Positions 28,998 to 38,130 of a stretch of 64,000 bases of DNA are shown here, piece by piece; within the stretch, counting starts at the first letter, position 1; the number at the start of each line of letters is the position of its first letter. Source of the DNA: Pelagibius sp. (GTDB taxonomy: Bacteria; Pseudomonadota; Alphaproteobacteria; Kiloniellales; Kiloniellaceae); assembly GCF_028289705.1 (NCBI RefSeq), contig NZ_JANQOI010000137.1:32044-96043 (forward strand), in the 5' to 3' direction. The notes under the pieces are model-generated. The model worked only from the letters and a program-made list of their open reading frames with translations, did not search any database and was not told the DNA's origin. Made by a program: the position numbers and the translations under genes.

Positions 28998-30863
28998 CTA
29001 ACGAACCAGGGCGTAAAGCCTCGCCTGACGTTCCAGAGGATTGGGCAGGGCGACCTCGGACAGCCAGCCCGGCGCCTCGCCGCGGGACAGGCGCCGGTAG
29101 AGGCTGGACTCACCGCCATCGGCCACGAAGAAGCTCTCCTCGGCGGGGCCCTGGCAGAGCAGCACGAGGTCGATGCGCCGGGCCTGCATCAGACTGCGGG
29201 CGCCCGCGGCATCGCTGCCGCTCAAGATGCGGTAGCTGTCGTAGATGCCATCGCCATTGCGGTGATAGGGCGTCGCGATCACGGCGTGGCGGGTGCGGTA
29301 GAGCAGCTCCGGGCCGATATCGAGAAAGGTCAGGATAGTCTGCTGCGAGCCCGCCCAGCGTGGGTCCTCCTCCAGGAAGCGCGCCACCTCCTGGACGTTG
29401 CAGGCGGCGAGGGCCTGGCCCGAGGCGTCGGTGGCTTCGGCGGTCCCAGAGGGTCCGACATCGTCGGCCCTGAGGGTGCCGCCGACCGTGAGGGGGCCGA
29501 GCAGCAGAATGGTGATTACGCCGCCGCGCAGCAGCCCGCGGCGCAGGTCGTCGTGGATCGCGTGGCTCCACAGCAGGAAGCGGTCGAAGACCACCGCAAA
29601 GGCCATGATGAAGGCCGCCTCGGCGTAGGCCGAAAAGCGAATGTGGCGCACCGCCACCGCCCAGAGGATCAGGCAGGCGAAGGCGACGAAGGCCAGGGTC
29701 CAGAAGCGGCCGGAATGGCGTTCCTGCAGCAGGATCTTGGCGAAGAAGGGCAGCACCAGCAGGCCGCTGCCGAAGTAGAAGATGAAGGTGCCGATGCTCT
29801 CGCGGTCCTGGGGAACGACCGCGCGCATCTCCAGCACCCGGTCCAGCCAGATCGGCACGATCCGCGGGTCGACGCCCGCCATGGGGCCGGCGAAGAACAG
29901 GGGATAGGCGCTGTTGATCAGCAATGCGGTGGCCGCCACGCCGAACAGGCCCAGGAGCAGGCGCCCAAGCGGCCCGGTTCCCCTGAGGGAGCGGTTCTCG
30001 TAGGTCTCGGCGGTGCGCCAGAAGACCAGGATGCAGGCCGCCACCAGAAACTGCACGCAGGAGACCCGGTCATAGCTCGGCTCCAGCAGCTCGGCGAAGG
30101 GTCTCTCGGCGAAGAGTGCCGCCAGCAGCACCAGGCTGAGCGCCAGGGAGAACCATTTGCTCTGGGCCGCCCGCTCGCGTTCGCCGAACAGCCAGGGCGC
30201 GCCGAGGGCGGCGAGGCAGACCGCCAGGGGCAGCAGGAACTCCACCGACAGCCAGATGCCGAAGCCGGCGGTGGCGCCGCCCAGAACCGCCGGCCGCGCG
30301 TCCAGCGGATTGTGCAGGGCGCGCAGCGTGAAGCCGGCGGTGATCACGAAGACCAGCAGCAGCAGGCTGTGGTGATCGGCGCGTCCGAGAATGGAATAGA
30401 CGAGAGCGCCGGGCTGCAGGAAGAGGGCGACCGCCGGCAGAAACCAGACTTCCGGACGGATCAGCGGGCGCATCGCCCAGGCCAGCGCAAAGCCCGTCGC
30501 CAGTTGCAGCAGCGGCGAGACCAGCATGGCGGCGAAGAAGAGCGCACGCTCGAAGTCCATGGCGAAGGATACCGGCAGTGCCACCAGCATGATCAGCAGA
30601 TCGAAGGGGCGGGTCCAGTGCAGCGTGTCGCCGTAGGGGGCGTTGGCCCGGTCGATGGTGCCGTCGAACCAGTCCCAGCCCTGATAGAGTTCCAACACCC
30701 GCAGCATGCGCATGTAGCTGTCGGGGCCGACAAGCCCGGACTCGAAGACCGGAAGATCGCGGAACAGGACCAGGCTGCTGTGCACCAAGGCCCAGGTTAC
30801 GAGCAGAGCGAGACAGGGCAGCCACTGTGCCGCGCCGCTTCTCCTAGCGCTGTAAGATTGCAT
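28998..30863 (-). CDS. STT3-like GT-C membrane glycosyltransferase
   Basis: A 621-residue membrane protein with roughly eleven to thirteen predicted helices and a C-terminal soluble region from about residue 480. After helix 1 comes GPDSYMRM, an acidic motif at the position used by GT-C enzymes for metal binding. The loop GRADHHSLL resembles the DHH-type motif of STT3/PglB oligosaccharyltransferases. It may transfer a lipid-linked sugar or oligosaccharide to a protein or glycan in the periplasm. The match is by motif and topology only, so substrate and acceptor are unknown. The neighbouring family 2 enzymes could supply its donor. Confidence 0.7.
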   Translation of the reverse strand: MQSYSARRSGAAQWLPCLALLVTWALVHSSLVLFRDLPVFESGLVGPDSYMRMLRVLELYQGWDWFDGTIDRANAPYGDTLHWTRPFDLLIMLVALPVSFAMDFERALFFAAMLVSPLLQLATGFALAWAMRPLIRPEVWFLPAVALFLQPGALVYSILGRADHHSLLLLVFVITAGFTLRALHNPLDARPAVLGGATAGFGIWLSVEFLLPLAVCLAALGAPWLFGERERAAQSKWFSLALSLVLLAALFAERPFAELLEPSYDRVSCVQFLVAACILVFWRTAETYENRSLRGTGPLGRLLLGLFGVAATALLINSAYPLFFAGPMAGVDPRIVPIWLDRVLEMRAVVPQDRESIGTFIFYFGSGLLVLPFFAKILLQERHSGRFWTLAFVAFACLILWAVAVRHIRFSAYAEAAFIMAFAVVFDRFLLWSHAIHDDLRRGLLRGGVITILLLGPLTVGGTLRADDVGPSGTAEATDASGQALAACNVQEVARFLEEDPRWAGSQQTILTFLDIGPELLYRTRHAVIATPYHRNGDGIYDSYRILSGSDAAGARSLMQARRIDLVLLCQGPAEESFFVADGGESSLYRRLSRGEAPGWLSEVALPNPLERQARLYALVR

Positions 30864-30976
30864 CGACCCGCCGTCTGTGACGCTGCAAGAGCAGCCGCAA
30901 TCCTGGAACTAAAGCTCTAAGGTTTGATTAAGTCTGTGGCCTTGCGCACAGCCTGGAACAGACGGCTTGGAAGGAC

Positions 30977-32011
30977 TCAGGCGCTGCGTTTTTGTGAAGA
31001 GGCGTCTTCGCTCTCCAAGGCCTGTGGCGCGGCGGTCTGTGCGTCGCTGCTCTCCCACCCGCTCTGCTGAGGGGACGGGCCGAACTCGCTCTCCACTAGG
31101 TACTTGTCCTCTTCCTGCGACTGACCGGCGCGCACCACCTCGGCGATCAGCCCGGTGGCGATCATCTGGGTTCCGAAGAGCACCGCCATGATGCCGAAGA
31201 ACAGCAGCGGGCGGGAGCCGATGGGTCCGGCGCCGATGAACCAGAGCACCGTCAGGTAGCTGAGGGCGGCGAACCCGGCCCCGGCGATGGGCAGGCCGAT
31301 GTAGGCGAAGAGGTGCGCCGGGCGCATGCGAAAGCGCGTGGAGAGCAGCACGGTGAAGAGATCGATCATCCCTTTGATCAGCCGGCTCCAGCCGTACTTG
31401 GACTTGCCGTGGGTGCGGGGATGATGGGTGACGGCGATCTCGCTGACCCGGAAGCCGAGGCTGTGCAGCAGGGCGGGGGTGAAGCGGTGCAGCTCGCCAT
31501 AAAGGTTCAGGTGGGGCAGGACCTCGCGGCGATAGGCCTTGAAGCCGCAGTTGTAGTCGTGCAGACGCAGGCCGAAGATGCGGCCCACGACCGCGTTGAA
31601 CAGCTTGGACGGCAGCGTCTTGCCGAGGGGGTCGTGGCGCTTCTGCTTCCAGCCGCTGACCACGTCGAAGCCGCCGGCGACCTGTTCCAGGAAGCGCGGG
31701 ATTTCCGCCGGGTCGTCCTGCAGGTCCGCATCCATGGTGATGACGATGTCGCCGCGGGCCCGGCGGAAACCGGCGGAGAGGGCCGCGGCCTTGCCGAAAT
31801 TGGTGCGGAAGTTGATGAGGGAGACGGCCGGCTTGCTCTCGACCAGTTTCTGCGCCGTCATGGGGCCCAGGTCGCTGCTGCCGTCGTTGACGAAGATCAC
31901 CTCGTAGCGGCAGCCGGTGGGCGCCAGGGCAGTGGCAATCTGCTCATAGAGGGTCTCGATGGTTTCCTCTTCGTTAAAGAAGGGAACCACGATCGAGAGC
32001 GATTTCGGCAT
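30977..32011 (-). CDS. Family 2 glycosyltransferase (DPM1/ArnC-like)
   Basis: A 344-residue enzyme with IVVPFFNEEETI at its N-terminus and the DxD-type segment ITMDADLQDDP near residue 95. Two C-terminal helices (LFAYIGLPIAGAGFAALSYL and PLLFFGIMAVLFGTQMIATG) anchor it. It belongs to the dolichol-phosphate-mannose synthase/ArnC-like group that makes undecaprenyl-phosphate sugars. ATG 32011 has GAGGT 7 nt upstream. The Glu/Ser-rich C-terminal tail is probably disordered. Confidence 0.88.
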   Translation of the reverse strand: MPKSLSIVVPFFNEEETIETLYEQIATALAPTGCRYEVIFVNDGSSDLGPMTAQKLVESKPAVSLINFRTNFGKAAALSAGFRRARGDIVITMDADLQDDPAEIPRFLEQVAGGFDVVSGWKQKRHDPLGKTLPSKLFNAVVGRIFGLRLHDYNCGFKAYRREVLPHLNLYGELHRFTPALLHSLGFRVSEIAVTHHPRTHGKSKYGWSRLIKGMIDLFTVLLSTRFRMRPAHLFAYIGLPIAGAGFAALSYLTVLWFIGAGPIGSRPLLFFGIMAVLFGTQMIATGLIAEVVRAGQSQEEDKYLVESEFGPSPQQSGWESSDAQTAAPQALESEDASSQKRSA

Positions 32012-32160
32012 GGCGCGACCTCGGATCGGTTCGGCGAGCGCGGGCAGATCTGGCATTCCGCGGCATCAAGGGCTCCAGTCTGCGACAGAGTCATTAATCC
32101 TTTCAAAAGCCGAATGGTTTACATCTCCCGCTCTTCACCGGACGAGGATTGGGCTGCGGC

Positions 32161-33765
32161 GTGTCGACCCTGCTACTCACTGACAGTGCGGTCGAACTGC
32201 AACGCCGCCGCAACGTCACGCTGGTCACGATCCTCGCGGTGGGCGCGCTGCTCTTCCTGCTGCCCCTCGTGTTTCCCCTGGGGATCGCCCGCGATTACCC
32301 GAACCACCTGGCGCGGGTCTTCATCCAGTATCGCCTGGGCGGCGATGCCCTCCTGGCCGAGAACTACGCGATTGCCTGGCGGCTGATTCCCGACTTGGCG
32401 ATGGACCTCTTCGCCGCGCCCTTCGCAGGCTGGCTGTCGCTCTATTGGCTGGGCGCGCTGTTCAACGGCCTGACCCTGCTGCTGCTGTACTCCGCCGGCA
32501 TCGCCCTGCATTGGCGCCAGCGCGGCGAACTCAGCCTGTGGCCGCTGCTGCTGGTGGCGCTGTTGTTCAACGAGGCCCTGCGCTGGGGCTTCATGAACTT
32601 TCTCTTCGGCGTCGGCCTGGCGCTTTGGATCCTGTTCTTCTGGCTGGCCAGCGAGGCCTGGCCCTGGCGCCGCCGGCTGCTCGTCTTTGCTGCCGCGCAG
32701 CTCGTCCTCTTTTTCGCCCATCTGCTGGGCTTCATGCTCTGCGGGTATCTGATTCTCGGGCTGGAACTCCTGCGGGCCTGGCGCGATCAGGACCGGAGCC
32801 TGCGCGACCGGCTTCAGGTCTTCGTGCGGCATATGGCCCAGTTCGCCGTGCCGCTGCTGCTCTTTGCCTATGTGATTTTCTTCCAGGACGGCGTGGGCGA
32901 CAGCCGCACCGCCTATGGGGCCATCGGCGCCAAGGCAATGGCCTTCCTCTCCCCCACCTCGGCCCTTGCGGCGCCCGGCGGGCCCCTGGTGCTGCTGGCG
33001 GTTCTGCTGCTGCTCTATGGTCTGCAGCGGCGCGGCCACATGGCGCTGGACAAGGACCTCAAGGTTCTGCTCTGGGCCATGCTCGCGCTGGTGGTCGCCA
33101 TGCCCAACATGGTGTTGGGGATCTGGGGCCTCGACTTCCGCTTTCCCTTTGTGGCGCTGCTCTTGTTTGTGGCGGCGGTGCATCCCTCGGCCGAGATCGC
33201 CGCGTCGCGACTCTTTCGGGGGTTCCTGCATGTCTTGGTCGCGGTCTCCTTACTGACCGGCGGCCTGCAACTGGCCCGAAACGACGGGGAGCAACAGGCG
33301 ATCCGCCAGGCGCTCGCCGAGGCCGAGGCCGGCGGGGCCCTGCTGGTCGCCGGTGACTACGATCCCGCCTGTCCGGGCTGCTTTCCCGACTGGATCGATT
33401 TCATGCACAGCGGGTCGCTGGCGGCCATCGAAAGCGCCATGTTCGTACCCCTGCTGTTCACCGCCACCTCACCGGTCGAGGCCTCACCCAGGCGCAGGGC
33501 CTTGGACGTTCCCCATGGCTGGCCGGTGACGCGCCAGGCCCTGGAGGAGGGGCGCGACCGTCCCCTTTCCGAGCCGCGCTATCCCCACGATCCGGCCCAT
33601 GCCTATTGGCACGATTGGCCCTACAGCTTCGACTATCTGCTCTGGCTGCGTCGGGAGGGGAGCGATCTCGACGGCTTGCGCGGTCTGGAGCGGCTGGCGG
33701 AAGGCCGCGTCTTCGTGCTCTATCGCGTCATCGCGCCGCCGCCGAAGGGCGGCTCTGCGCGCTGA
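32161..33765 (+). CDS. Polytopic membrane protein, possible GT-C fold, unknown function
   Basis: About 534 residues with roughly ten hydrophobic helices and a soluble C-terminal segment of about 120 residues. An acidic site soon after helix 1 (GIARDYPNHLARVF) is in the place where GT-C glycosyltransferases bind metal, so I suspect a glycosyltransferase but do not recognise the family. The start is uncertain: GTG 32161 has GAGGA about 12 nt upstream, and TTG 32149 is in frame. The gene is divergent from the glycosyltransferase at 32011. Its last 38 bp overlap the 3' end of the flippase-like gene on the other strand. Confidence 0.65.
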   Translation: MSTLLLTDSAVELQRRRNVTLVTILAVGALLFLLPLVFPLGIARDYPNHLARVFIQYRLGGDALLAENYAIAWRLIPDLAMDLFAAPFAGWLSLYWLGALFNGLTLLLLYSAGIALHWRQRGELSLWPLLLVALLFNEALRWGFMNFLFGVGLALWILFFWLASEAWPWRRRLLVFAAAQLVLFFAHLLGFMLCGYLILGLELLRAWRDQDRSLRDRLQVFVRHMAQFAVPLLLFAYVIFFQDGVGDSRTAYGAIGAKAMAFLSPTSALAAPGGPLVLLAVLLLLYGLQRRGHMALDKDLKVLLWAMLALVVAMPNMVLGIWGLDFRFPFVALLLFVAAVHPSAEIAASRLFRGFLHVLVAVSLLTGGLQLARNDGEQQAIRQALAEAEAGGALLVAGDYDPACPGCFPDWIDFMHSGSLAAIESAMFVPLLFTATSPVEASPRRRALDVPHGWPVTRQALEEGRDRPLSEPRYPHDPAHAYWHDWPYSFDYLLWLRREGSDLDGLRGLERLAEGRVFVLYRVIAPPPKGGSAR

Positions 33766-34669
33766 CCTCCGCCGTGGCGGGCAGCAGGAATCCGGACAGG
33801 GCGAACAGCGCCTCCCCGACCAGGAAAGCCCCGCGGGTCACGGCGGCATAGGCCAGCACCGCTTCGGCAGGGGCAAGGCCGCCGAGCCCGGCGAGCAGAC
33901 AGGCCTCGCGCACGCCCAGGCCCCCCGGCGCGCCCGGGGTGACGAAACCGATTAGCCAGGCGGCCAGGTAGACGAAGACCAGTAGCGGCAGAGCTTCCGT
34001 CGAGAGGTTCAAGACCGGAAGCGCGAGCCAGAGGCCGAGCAGGGCCGCCAGAACGAAAAAGCCGATCTGCAGGCCGGTAAGGCGGGCTATCAGACGGGCG
34101 TTCACCGGCGGCAGCAGGCTGCGGACCCAGGCCGAGCGCCACAGTCCGAAAAGCACTGCGAGGAGCAGAAGCGTTCCCGCGAGCGCCCATGGTCGAAGCT
34201 GGTCGACAGCCAGCGCCAACAGCCCGGCGAGCCCGTCGAGGGCAAAGGGCAGGAGCGCCAGCAACAGCAGGCCTACAGCGGCCAAGTGCCCCAGGATCTC
34301 CATCAGCGTCGCCTGGGCCGGCGCCTTCTGGCCATAGCCGAGGCGGGCTGCGGCGATCTGCCGTCCGGCATAGTGGAACACATTGCCCGGCAGATACTTG
34401 GCGAAGGTGGCAAAGGCGTAGAGGCGCAGGGCCGCGCTGGGGCTGACCGGGTTCCTGGCGAAACTCTGCAGGCAGATCGTCCAGGCCTGGGCGAGGAGGT
34501 ACAGTCCCGCGCCGTAGAGCAGGGCGGCAACGGCGGCGATCCCCAGCGCCTCGGCGGTCAGGTATTGGGCGAAGCGCCCAGCATCGATCTCGGTAAGGGC
34601 GATGCCCAGATAGACGAGCGCCGCCAGCGGCAGCAGCCAGGTGGCGGTGCGCAGCACCCCTCTGGTCAT
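33728..34669 (-). CDS. Lysylphosphatidylglycerol synthase TM-region (UPF0104) family protein, flippase-like
   Basis: A 313-residue membrane protein with about eight helices. Two family motifs are clear: KYLPGNVFHYAGR near residue 90 and FVTPGAPGGLGVREA near residue 250. The family covers the membrane half of MprF and archaeal/bacterial AglD-type proteins, many encoded beside glycosyltransferases and thought to move lipid-linked sugars. Its ATG overlaps the TGA of the methyltransferase upstream (ATGA), so the two are translationally coupled. Its 3' end overlaps the convergent gene at 33765. Confidence 0.85.
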   Translation of the reverse strand: MTRGVLRTATWLLPLAALVYLGIALTEIDAGRFAQYLTAEALGIAAVAALLYGAGLYLLAQAWTICLQSFARNPVSPSAALRLYAFATFAKYLPGNVFHYAGRQIAAARLGYGQKAPAQATLMEILGHLAAVGLLLLALLPFALDGLAGLLALAVDQLRPWALAGTLLLLAVLFGLWRSAWVRSLLPPVNARLIARLTGLQIGFFVLAALLGLWLALPVLNLSTEALPLLVFVYLAAWLIGFVTPGAPGGLGVREACLLAGLGGLAPAEAVLAYAAVTRGAFLVGEALFALSGFLLPATAEVSAQSRPSAAAR

Positions 34670-35403
34670 CCGGCTTCCACCAGGTTCTGCAGCACCTTGG
34701 GGTCGGGCGCCAGCAGCACCGTCGCGTCGGGGTAGGGCAGGCAGGCCGTGAGGCTGGAGGTCTTGAGCTTGGTCAGGGAACAGGTCTCCAGCGCCGCCCG
34801 ATAGCGCCGCCGCCCGGCATTGTCGAAGAGGATCAGGCCGTCCGGCTTGACCCGGCGCAGGGCTGCTTGCAGGCAGTGGGCACGGCAGCGGCCGTCGATG
34901 ACGATGAGGTCGAACTGGCCGGCGAAGCGGTCGATGGCATGGACGTAGTCGCGGAAGTCGCGGCCCGACCAGGCGGGATGGCGCGACCAGTGCACGCAGT
35001 CGGCATCCGCCGGCGGCGCCTCCACCAAGGTTGCCAGCACGTTGGCGTGGCTGGCGACCTTCTCGGTCACCAGAGCGTGCCAATGCGGGTCGTGTTCGGC
35101 GGAGACGACGATCTCGGCCCGCTTGGCCAAAAACACGGTGCTGGCGCCGGAGCCGTACTCGAAGACCTGCGGGGCGGTTCTCCCGGCGAGAAAACGGTCC
35201 ACCAGGTCGGTCGCGCGCAGGGTCCACCAGGGCAGGTCCAGCTTCACCATGGCCTCGATGTCATAGATGGCGAAGAGGCTGTGCAGCCAGCGCACGACAT
35301 CGCCCTGGAGCGTCGGCTCGGGCTGCTTCAGAAGTCCGCTGCTGTGGAGCCCGCTGCCCAGGCCGTGCATGGCGTGGGCGTAGGCGCGCTTGAGGATTTG
35401 CAT
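34666..35403 (-). CDS. Class I SAM-dependent methyltransferase-like protein
   Basis: A 245-residue protein with a Rossmann-like core: motif I VFEYGSGASTVFLAKRA near residue 85, an acidic strand end (VVSAEHDP), motif IV FDLIVIDGRCRAH near 165 and LILFDNAGRRRY. This fits a class I methyltransferase of the kind found in polysaccharide gene clusters. The N-terminal 60 residues are family-specific. It is coupled to the flippase-like gene by an ATGA overlap. Target molecule unknown. Confidence 0.8.
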   Translation of the reverse strand: MQILKRAYAHAMHGLGSGLHSSGLLKQPEPTLQGDVVRWLHSLFAIYDIEAMVKLDLPWWTLRATDLVDRFLAGRTAPQVFEYGSGASTVFLAKRAEIVVSAEHDPHWHALVTEKVASHANVLATLVEAPPADADCVHWSRHPAWSGRDFRDYVHAIDRFAGQFDLIVIDGRCRAHCLQAALRRVKPDGLILFDNAGRRRYRAALETCSLTKLKTSSLTACLPYPDATVLLAPDPKVLQNLVEAG

Positions 35404-35549
35404 TCTGGCTTCGCACCCCTGGCGGTCATGGTGACCCCGGAACTCAAAGCCAATTGTCCCAAGCGGCCCTTAAACGGGGGTTAACCCGGGCTTTCGCGTG
35501 ATCGTTGGTCTGGCGAAAGACAAAACTGTTAGAGAGGCCGCCGGGCCGG

Positions 35550-35888
35550 TCAGACGTGGAAGGACTCGCCGCAGCCGCAGCGGCCCTTTTCGTTGGGATT
35601 GTTGAACACGAAGCCGGACTGGAACTTGTCCTCGACATAGTCCATCTCGCTGCCCAGCAGGAACATCACCGCCATGGGGTCGATGAAGATCTTCACGCCC
35701 TTGTCTTCGACCACGTCTTCCAGCTTGCGCTGTTCCTTGGCGTACTCGACCACATAGCTCATGCCCGAACAGCCGCGCGTGTTGACGCCGACGCGCAGGC
35801 CGAGGACAGGCTCCTCGCTCTTGTCCATCAATGTCTTGACGCGGGCCGCGGCGGCATCGGTCAAGGTGATCATGTTCGCAATGGCCAT
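35550..35888 (-). CDS. sufA: A-type iron-sulfur carrier (ErpA/SufA/IscA family)
   Basis: A 112-residue A-type carrier. The three cluster cysteines are C40 in RGCSG and C104 and C106 in CGCGESF. It takes Fe-S clusters from the SufBCD scaffold to target proteins. It is the last gene of the suf operon, after sufT. A choice between the names sufA, iscA and erpA cannot be made from sequence alone; position in the suf operon favours sufA. Confidence 0.92.
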   Translation of the reverse strand: MAIANMITLTDAAAARVKTLMDKSEEPVLGLRVGVNTRGCSGMSYVVEYAKEQRKLEDVVEDKGVKIFIDPMAVMFLLGSEMDYVEDKFQSGFVFNNPNEKGRCGCGESFHV

Positions 35889-35971
35889 GGCTGCTCTTAC
35901 CTGATTCTCACGTTCCTAATATAGGGAGCCTGCTCCGGTTGCGGAAGAGGTCCCGTAACTCCTTGATCTTC

Positions 35972-36373
35972 CTAGAATATCCCTAACGCCAACTTAGCGT
36001 CCTCGGACATACGCTCCGGCGTCCAGGGCGGGTCCCAGGTGAGGGTGACCTGGACCTCGCCGATGCCCTCGGTCTCGGCCACGGTGTCGGCCACCTGCTG
36101 GGGCATCTCCCCGGCCACCGGACAGGCGGGCGCGGTGAGGGTCATCTCGATGGCGACCGAGCCATCCTGATGGATGTCCAGATCGTAGATCAGGCCGAGG
36201 TCGTAGATGTTGACCGGGATCTCCGGGTCGTGGACCTGGCGGATCGAGTTCTCCACTGCCAGCCGCTCGGCCACCGGCATGCCAGGCTGCAGTGGCGTGC
36301 CGGCCCGCGCCGTCAGGCCTTCCGGCGCGGCGCCGGCGCCGAAACTGTCGAAACCGAGTGGGTGATCGCTCAT
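35972..36373 (-). CDS. sufT: SUF system maturation protein SufT (DUF59/MIP18)
   Basis: A 133-residue protein with a variable 45-residue N-terminus and a MIP18 domain: VHDPEIPVNIYDLGLIYDL, then LTAPACPVAGEMPQQV with the conserved cysteine, then TWDPPWTPERMSEDAK. SufT proteins help mature Fe-S enzymes when demand is high. It lies between sufU and sufA in the operon, a common alphaproteobacterial arrangement. Confidence 0.92.
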   Translation of the reverse strand: MSDHPLGFDSFGAGAAPEGLTARAGTPLQPGMPVAERLAVENSIRQVHDPEIPVNIYDLGLIYDLDIHQDGSVAIEMTLTAPACPVAGEMPQQVADTVAETEGIGEVQVTLTWDPPWTPERMSEDAKLALGIF

Positions 36374-36385
36374 GCTCTTTGCGTC

Positions 36386-36856
36386 CTATTCCGTGGTCGC
36401 GTCGCCGCCGCCGTTGAGGGCCGAGGCCATGGCGTGCCAAGCCAAGGTCGCGCACTTGACCCGCACCGGAAACTCCCGCACGCCGGAGAGCACTTGCAGG
36501 CGCTCCAGGGCGTCCTGATCGTCGGTCCCGGCCTGCTCCAGGGCGAAGTCCTCTTCCGTGCAGAGGCGGTGAAAATCGTCGAAGAGCTGGCGCGCTTCGG
36601 CCTCCGTCTTGCCGCGCAGGATCTCCGTCATCAGCGAGGCCGAGGCGATGGAGATGGCACAGCCGTGCCCTTCAAAGGCGGCATCGGCGATGCGGCCGTC
36701 CGCGTCGGTCTCGATGTAGATGGTCACCTGATCGCCGCAGAGCGGGTTGTAGCCGCGCGCGCTGTGGTTCGCCTCCGGCGGATGGCGGTGGTTCCGCGGA
36801 TGCTTGCCGTGGTCCAGGATCACTTCCTGATAGAGTTCGCGCAGCGCGTCTTCCAT
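36386..36856 (-). CDS. sufU: Sulfur-relay/scaffold protein SufU
   Basis: A 156-residue IscU-like protein. The three metal cysteines are C40 (NPLCGDQ), C66 (GHGCAIS) and C135 (KCATLAW), with the acidic ligand D42. SufU receives persulfide sulfur from SufS. Its ATG begins 4 bp after the sufS stop, so they are coupled. The open frame continues upstream to 37189 over sufS, but the conserved start MEDALRELYQ is clear. Confidence 0.92.
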   Translation of the reverse strand: MEDALRELYQEVILDHGKHPRNHRHPPEANHSARGYNPLCGDQVTIYIETDADGRIADAAFEGHGCAISIASASLMTEILRGKTEAEARQLFDDFHRLCTEEDFALEQAGTDDQDALERLQVLSGVREFPVRVKCATLAWHAMASALNGGGDATTE

Positions 36857-36860
36857 GGGC

Positions 36861-38129
36861 CTAGCCGAAGAGCTCCTTGACCTTCTCCAGGGCGCGCGCC
36901 AGGGCGTCCACCTCGGCACGGGTGTTGTAGAGCCCGAAGGAGGCCCGCGCTGTCGCCGGGACGCCGAAGCGCTGCATGAGCGGCTGTGCGCAGTGATGGC
37001 CGACGCGGATCGCCACGCCCTCCCGGTCGATGATGGTGCCGATGTCGTGGGGGTGAATGCCCTCCATGGTGAAGGAGAGGATGGCTGCCTTTTCCTTCGC
37101 GCTGCCGTAGATCCGGAGACCCTCGATCTGCTGCAGGCGCTGGGTGGCATAGGCCAGCAGGCCTGCCTCGTGGGCGGCAATGGCCTCATGGCCGATGGCG
37201 TTCACATAGTCGATGGCCGCGCCCAGGCCGATGGCCTCGACGATGGGCGGCGTGCCGGCCTCGAAACGCAGCGGGGGATCGGCATAGGTGGTCTCGGCGA
37301 AGCTCACCGAGCGGATCATGTCGCCGCCGCCCTGGAACGGCGGCATCTCCTTCAGGAGGTCCGCCTTGCCGTAGAGCACGCCGATGGCCGTCGGCCCGTA
37401 GAGCTTGTGACCGGTGAAGCCGTAGAAATCGGCATCCAGGTCCTGGACATCGACCTTGCCGTGGACCACCGCCTGGGCGCCGTCCACCAGGACCTTCGCA
37501 CCGGCCTCGTGGGCCAGGCGGATGATCTCCTTCAAAGGCGTGACGGTGCCCAAGACGTTAGAGACGTGGGTCACGGCCACCAGCCTGGTGCGCGGGGTCA
37601 GCAGCGCCTCGTAGGCATCGAGCAGGAAGTTGCCGTCGTCGTCGATGGGCGCCACCTTGAGGACGATCCCCGTGCGGTCGCGCAGCAGCTGCCAGGGCAC
37701 GATGTTGGCGTGGTGCTCCATCTCGGTGACGATCACCTCGTCGCCCGCCGAGAGCCCGGCGCCGAAGCTGTAGGCCACCAGGTTGATAGCCTCGGTGACG
37801 CTGCGGGTGATCACGACCTCCTGGTCGGAGCCTGCATTGAGGAAGCCGGCCACCGTTTTGCGCACGCTTTCGTAGCGGTCGGTGAGATGCTGGCTGAAGT
37901 AGTAAGCGCCGCGGTGCACGTTGGCATAGCAGGTCTCCTGGACCTCCCGCATGGCATCGATCACCGCCGTCGGCTTCTGCGCCGAGGCGCCGCTGTCGAG
38001 ATAGACCAGCGGCTTGCCGTAGACCTCTTGTTTCAGGATCGGGAAGTCCTCGCGCACCCGCTCAACATCGAAGGCGAGGGTCGAGTTGCTGCCGGCGGCG
38101 ATCGCCGCGGCGCCGGATGCCGCCGCCAT
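36861..38129 (-). CDS. sufS: Cysteine desulfurase SufS
   Basis: A 422-residue group II cysteine desulfurase. The PLP lysine is K242 in TGHKLYGP and the persulfide-carrying cysteine is C380 in RVGHHCAQP, with the short loop of the SufS type. It takes sulfur from cysteine for Fe-S assembly. The first 20 residues are Ala-rich and probably not part of the fold; later starts are possible. It starts 1 bp after the sufD stop. Confidence 0.94.
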   Translation of the reverse strand: MAAASGAAAIAAGSNSTLAFDVERVREDFPILKQEVYGKPLVYLDSGASAQKPTAVIDAMREVQETCYANVHRGAYYFSQHLTDRYESVRKTVAGFLNAGSDQEVVITRSVTEAINLVAYSFGAGLSAGDEVIVTEMEHHANIVPWQLLRDRTGIVLKVAPIDDDGNFLLDAYEALLTPRTRLVAVTHVSNVLGTVTPLKEIIRLAHEAGAKVLVDGAQAVVHGKVDVQDLDADFYGFTGHKLYGPTAIGVLYGKADLLKEMPPFQGGGDMIRSVSFAETTYADPPLRFEAGTPPIVEAIGLGAAIDYVNAIGHEAIAAHEAGLLAYATQRLQQIEGLRIYGSAKEKAAILSFTMEGIHPHDIGTIIDREGVAIRVGHHCAQPLMQRFGVPATARASFGLYNTRAEVDALARALEKVKELFG

Positions 38130-38130
38130 G

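Noticed and set aside
33728..35227. A 499-codon frame that would fuse an N-terminal extension to the flippase-like protein
   Set aside because: Its first part is an out-of-frame reading of the methyltransferase gene. The real start is the ATGA overlap at 34669.
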